Of a stretch of DNA of 8,055 nt, positions 5,769-8,055 are shown piece by piece. The stretch spans positions 1-8,055 of the forward strand of contig DAOVNC010000151.1 of NCBI GenBank assembly GCA_030630445.1, written 5' to 3'. The DNA comes from Kiritimatiellales bacterium (GTDB taxonomy: Bacteria > Verrucomicrobiota > Kiritimatiellia > Kiritimatiellales > Pontiellaceae). The first letter of the stretch is position 1; each line of letters starts with the position of its first letter. Under the pieces are notes generated by a model that saw only the letters and a program-made list of their open reading frames with translations, was not told the DNA's origin and made no database searches. A program made the translations under genes and the position numbers.

Positions 5769-7108
5769 AAATTGGATTCATAGCTATGAGCGGTATTCGC
5801 GCGTGCGATACCGAATTGTTGGAACTCGGACTGACGCTTCCCGGATTTGTGGAACGCAGCAAACAGATCGCGTCGCTTCCAAGCCTTGGACTGCTGACGC
5901 TGGCGGGCATGACGCCCAAGCATCACGACATCCACTATATCGAGATCCCTGACCTCTCCGCCGAAGAAGGTGAACTGGAGGACTTTGATCTTGTTGCCAT
6001 CTCCAGCTACAGCGCACAGATCAACGAGGCGTATGAATTGGCCTTGCGTTATCGTGCAAAAGGCACGTCGGTGGTGATGGGAGGCACGCATGTGACCGCC
6101 CTGCCGAACGAGGCGCAGAAATATGCCACATCAATCATTCTCGGAGAAGGTGAACCCGTTTGGCTTGAAGTACTGGAAGATGCCGAGAAGGATCAATTAA
6201 AACTGATCTACGACTCACTAAAGCTAAACTACAGCCTGGCCGACGCGCCGATGCCGGCGTTTGAACTGCTGGACATTTCAAAGTATAATCGTTTGACCGT
6301 CCAGACCAGCCGGGGCTGTCCGCACAACTGCGAGTTTTGCGCGGGCTCCAATTTGATCAGTAGCTGCTATAAACAGAAACCCGTTGAAAAGGTATTGGCG
6401 GAGATCGACCGTATTTGCGAAATCTGGCCTCACCCGTTCATCGAGTTTGCGGATGACAATAGCTTCATCAACCGCACCTACTGGAAGGAGCTGTTGCCGG
6501 AGCTCAAGAAGCGGCGGATCAAGTGGTTCACCGAAAGCGATCTCTCCGTTGCAGAAGATCCCGAGCTACTGCAAATGATGCGCGACTCCGGTTGCGCGCA
6601 GGTGCTCATCGGATTCGAAAGTCCGACGCAGGAAGCACTGGGCGGACTTGAACTAAACAACAATTGGAAGCATAGCCGTTTTGCTGAATACAAGCAGGCG
6701 ATCCGCACCATTCAATCGCACGGAATTACGGTTAATGGGTGCTTCATCGTTGGACTGGATGGTCAGACCACAGAGGTATTCGACGACATCTACAACTTCG
6801 TCAAGGAAGCCGAACTATTCGAAGTGCAGATCACGATCCTCACTCCGTTCCCCGGAACGGCGCTGTATGAGCGCCTGAAAAAAGCGAACCGGTTGATTGA
6901 ACCGACCAACTGGAAAAAGTGCACTCTGTTCGACCTCAACTTTCGGCCGCAAAATATGACGAAGGAAGAGCTACGAAAAGGCTTCCACGGCCTCACCAAA
7001 AAACTCTATTCCGACGCCTTCACTCAATGGAGGCGAGACACCTTCAAGCAAAACCTGCGCACCATAAAAAAGAAGAAGCCATTGGAGGAAATGGCTTTAG
7101 CTGTATAG
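5765..7108 (+). CDS. Cobalamin-binding-type radical SAM protein
   Basis: A 447-residue protein of the B12-binding radical SAM superfamily (COG1032-like). The N-terminal Rossmann-like region (about 1-135) carries the family hallmarks VVMGGTHVTALP (GGTH at 106-109) and GEGEPVW (GEGE at 127-130). The classic DxHxxG cobalamin motif is absent, as is common in this superfamily. The radical SAM core begins at TSRGCPHNCEFC, with Cys185, Cys189 and Cys192 in the CxxxCxxC [4Fe-4S] arrangement, followed by IEFADDNSF, a barrel strand with GFESP, and FIVGLDG. Family members perform methylations, ring contractions, cyclisations and other radical chemistry on lipids and small molecules; the substrate here is unknown. 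The protein ends with a Lys-rich stretch and no recognised extra domain. GGAAGGA lies 10 bases upstream (5748-5754), just outside the REPIN-like element, and the start overlaps the previous stop (ATGA). The GNAT-PLP gene begins 24 bases after its stop, suggesting joint action. Confidence 0.88.
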   Translation: MKIGFIAMSGIRACDTELLELGLTLPGFVERSKQIASLPSLGLLTLAGMTPKHHDIHYIEIPDLSAEEGELEDFDLVAISSYSAQINEAYELALRYRAKGTSVVMGGTHVTALPNEAQKYATSIILGEGEPVWLEVLEDAEKDQLKLIYDSLKLNYSLADAPMPAFELLDISKYNRLTVQTSRGCPHNCEFCAGSNLISSCYKQKPVEKVLAEIDRICEIWPHPFIEFADDNSFINRTYWKELLPELKKRRIKWFTESDLSVAEDPELLQMMRDSGCAQVLIGFESPTQEALGGLELNNNWKHSRFAEYKQAIRTIQSHGITVNGCFIVGLDGQTTEVFDDIYNFVKEAELFEVQITILTPFPGTALYERLKKANRLIEPTNWKKCTLFDLNFRPQNMTKEELRKGFHGLTKKLYSDAFTQWRRDTFKQNLRTIKKKKPLEEMALAV

Positions 7109-7132
7109 CATTAACAAAAACAGGGGAACTCC

Positions 7133-8055
7133 ATGAAAAACAGGATTCAACTTTCACTGGCAACGGCCAGCATCAGAACCGAAATCGACCACATCCGCCA
7201 CGAGGTCTACGCCCGGGAGCTCGGGCAATTCGAACTGCGCACCGACGGTATCCTTCAGGACCGATCGAAAGTCGAAAGCATCTACATCACCGCCATTGAA
7301 GAAGGCAAGCTGGTCGGCTTTGTTGGCATTACCCCACCCACCAGCCCGCGTTATTCCATAGACCACTACCTGCCTCGAAACGACATTCCCTTTTTGTTTG
7401 ACGAACATCTATACGAGATCCGCGCGCTCACGGTGATCGATCCCGCGCGGGGCTCGCTGGTCGCCCCGGCGCTGATGTACGCCGCCTTCCGCTGGGTGCA
7501 AGCCCATGGCGGAACACAGCTCATGGCCATTGGCCACCGGAAAGTAGTGGATATGTATTTGCGGATGGGAATGCAAATGGTCGATCGCAGCTTTCGGTGC
7601 GGCCCACTTGAATATGAACTATTGGCCGCCTCCGTTGGCGCCATCGATACCGAACTGACACGGTTCGACGCACGGCTGAATCGACTTGCAAAGCAAGTGG
7701 AGTGGAAACTCGGCATCCCCTTCCGCCGTCCGGCTAAATGCTACCACGGAGGCGCGTTCTTCAACGCCATTGGAAACGGTTTCGACGACTTGAACCGGCG
7801 CAACAAAATCATCAACGCCGATGTTTTGGACGCATGGTTCCCCCCATGTCCAGCCGCGCTGCAAGCGTTGCACGAACAGCTTGGCTGGATTACGCGCACC
7901 TCCCCGCCTAACCATGCGGAGGGAATGCTAAAAACTATCGCCAAAACCCGCGGGGTTGACGCTGAATGCATCCTCCCAGCAGGCGGTTCCTCGCCCCTGA
8001 TTTTCAGGACTGCATTTATGCCGGCAATGATGCCCTGTGCGGCTGCCTCTTCATA
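7133..8055 (+). CDS. GNAT acyltransferase fused to a HisC/CobD-like PLP enzyme, 3' partial
   Basis: The frame is open from the ATG at 7133 (AGGGGA at 7122-7127, 5-base spacer) to the right edge: 307 residues with no stop. Residues about 1-165 resemble a GNAT fold: IRHEVYARELGQFE at the N-terminus recalls acyl-amino-acid or autoinducer-type N-acyltransferases, YEIRALTVIDPARGS is the core strand and acyl-donor loop, and MYLRMGM near 141-147 is a typical GNAT end. After a linker, residues 229-295 match the start of a fold-type I aminotransferase/decarboxylase: DVLDAWFPPCPAAL, TSPPNHAEGM, IAKTRGV and the GGSSPLIF turn, as in HisC and CobD relatives. The PLP lysine lies beyond the window. Such a fusion could make and acylate an amine, or use the GNAT part on an amino acid; the product is unknown. 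The last 15 or so residues fit the family poorly and may reflect a frame problem near the edge. Confidence 0.78.
   Translation, partial: MKNRIQLSLATASIRTEIDHIRHEVYARELGQFELRTDGILQDRSKVESIYITAIEEGKLVGFVGITPPTSPRYSIDHYLPRNDIPFLFDEHLYEIRALTVIDPARGSLVAPALMYAAFRWVQAHGGTQLMAIGHRKVVDMYLRMGMQMVDRSFRCGPLEYELLAASVGAIDTELTRFDARLNRLAKQVEWKLGIPFRRPAKCYHGGAFFNAIGNGFDDLNRRNKIINADVLDAWFPPCPAALQALHEQLGWITRTSPPNHAEGMLKTIAKTRGVDAECILPAGGSSPLIFRTAFMPAMMPCAAASS

Noticed and set aside
5696..6091. Antisense open frame of 131 residues over the REPIN-like element and radical SAM start
   Set aside because: It has no motifs, crosses a repeat and two coding genes, and is best read as a shadow frame.
6843..6860. Short inverted repeat (CCGTTCC / GGAACGG) inside the radical SAM gene
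   Set aside because: A 7-bp stem with a 2-base loop in GC-rich coding sequence is within what chance gives and has no context suggesting a role.

Overview
The window is a densely packed stretch of accessory bacterial chromosome. All supported genes lie on the + strand and no gap without a gene exceeds 50 bases. A Sec signal peptide, a possible lipoprotein, a phospholipid acyltransferase and a rhombosortase-type rhomboid point to a Gram-negative, double-membrane bacterium. The moderately high GC content, the strong C bias at third codon positions and the gene types (VIT-VWA protein, B12-type radical SAM enzyme, REP/REPIN-like element) would fit the Planctomycetes-Verrucomicrobia-Kiritimatiellota group. 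That placement is a guess from gene style, because no phylogenetic marker is present.

Layout: (1) The 3' part of an Aas-like fusion enzyme (lysophospholipid acyltransferase plus acyl-ACP/acyl-CoA synthetase), cut by the left edge. (2) A small exported alpha/beta-hydrolase lipase. (3) A secreted VIT-VWA protein with a C-terminal tail of glycines, a short hydrophobic run and a basic end, resembling GlyGly-CTERM. (4) A perfect 10-bp-stem hairpin in the only sizeable gap. (5) A rhombosortase-like intramembrane protease with its Ser and His in place. (6) An unrecognised four-helix membrane protein whose C-terminus is encoded by a REPIN-like pair of inverted palindromes. (7) A cobalamin-type radical SAM protein. 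(8) The start of a fusion of a GNAT acyltransferase to a HisC/CobD-like PLP enzyme, cut by the right edge.

Genes 1 to 7 are nearly contiguous. Three junctions are 4-base ATGA overlaps (lipase/VIT-VWA, rhombosortase/membrane protein, membrane protein/radical SAM), which suggests one translationally coupled operon. The clearest functional unit is the pair of VIT-VWA substrate and rhombosortase: the protease probably removes the hydrophobic tail of the neighbouring surface protein. Rhombosortase products in Vibrio are reported to carry an ethanolamine-containing, probably glycerophosphoethanolamine, modification. The adjacent Aas-like enzyme and lipase, which would act on such lipids, therefore raise the possibility of a self-contained C-terminal lipid-anchoring locus. 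The radical SAM and GNAT-PLP genes look biosynthetic (modified amine or acyl-amine), but their product cannot be read from the sequence.
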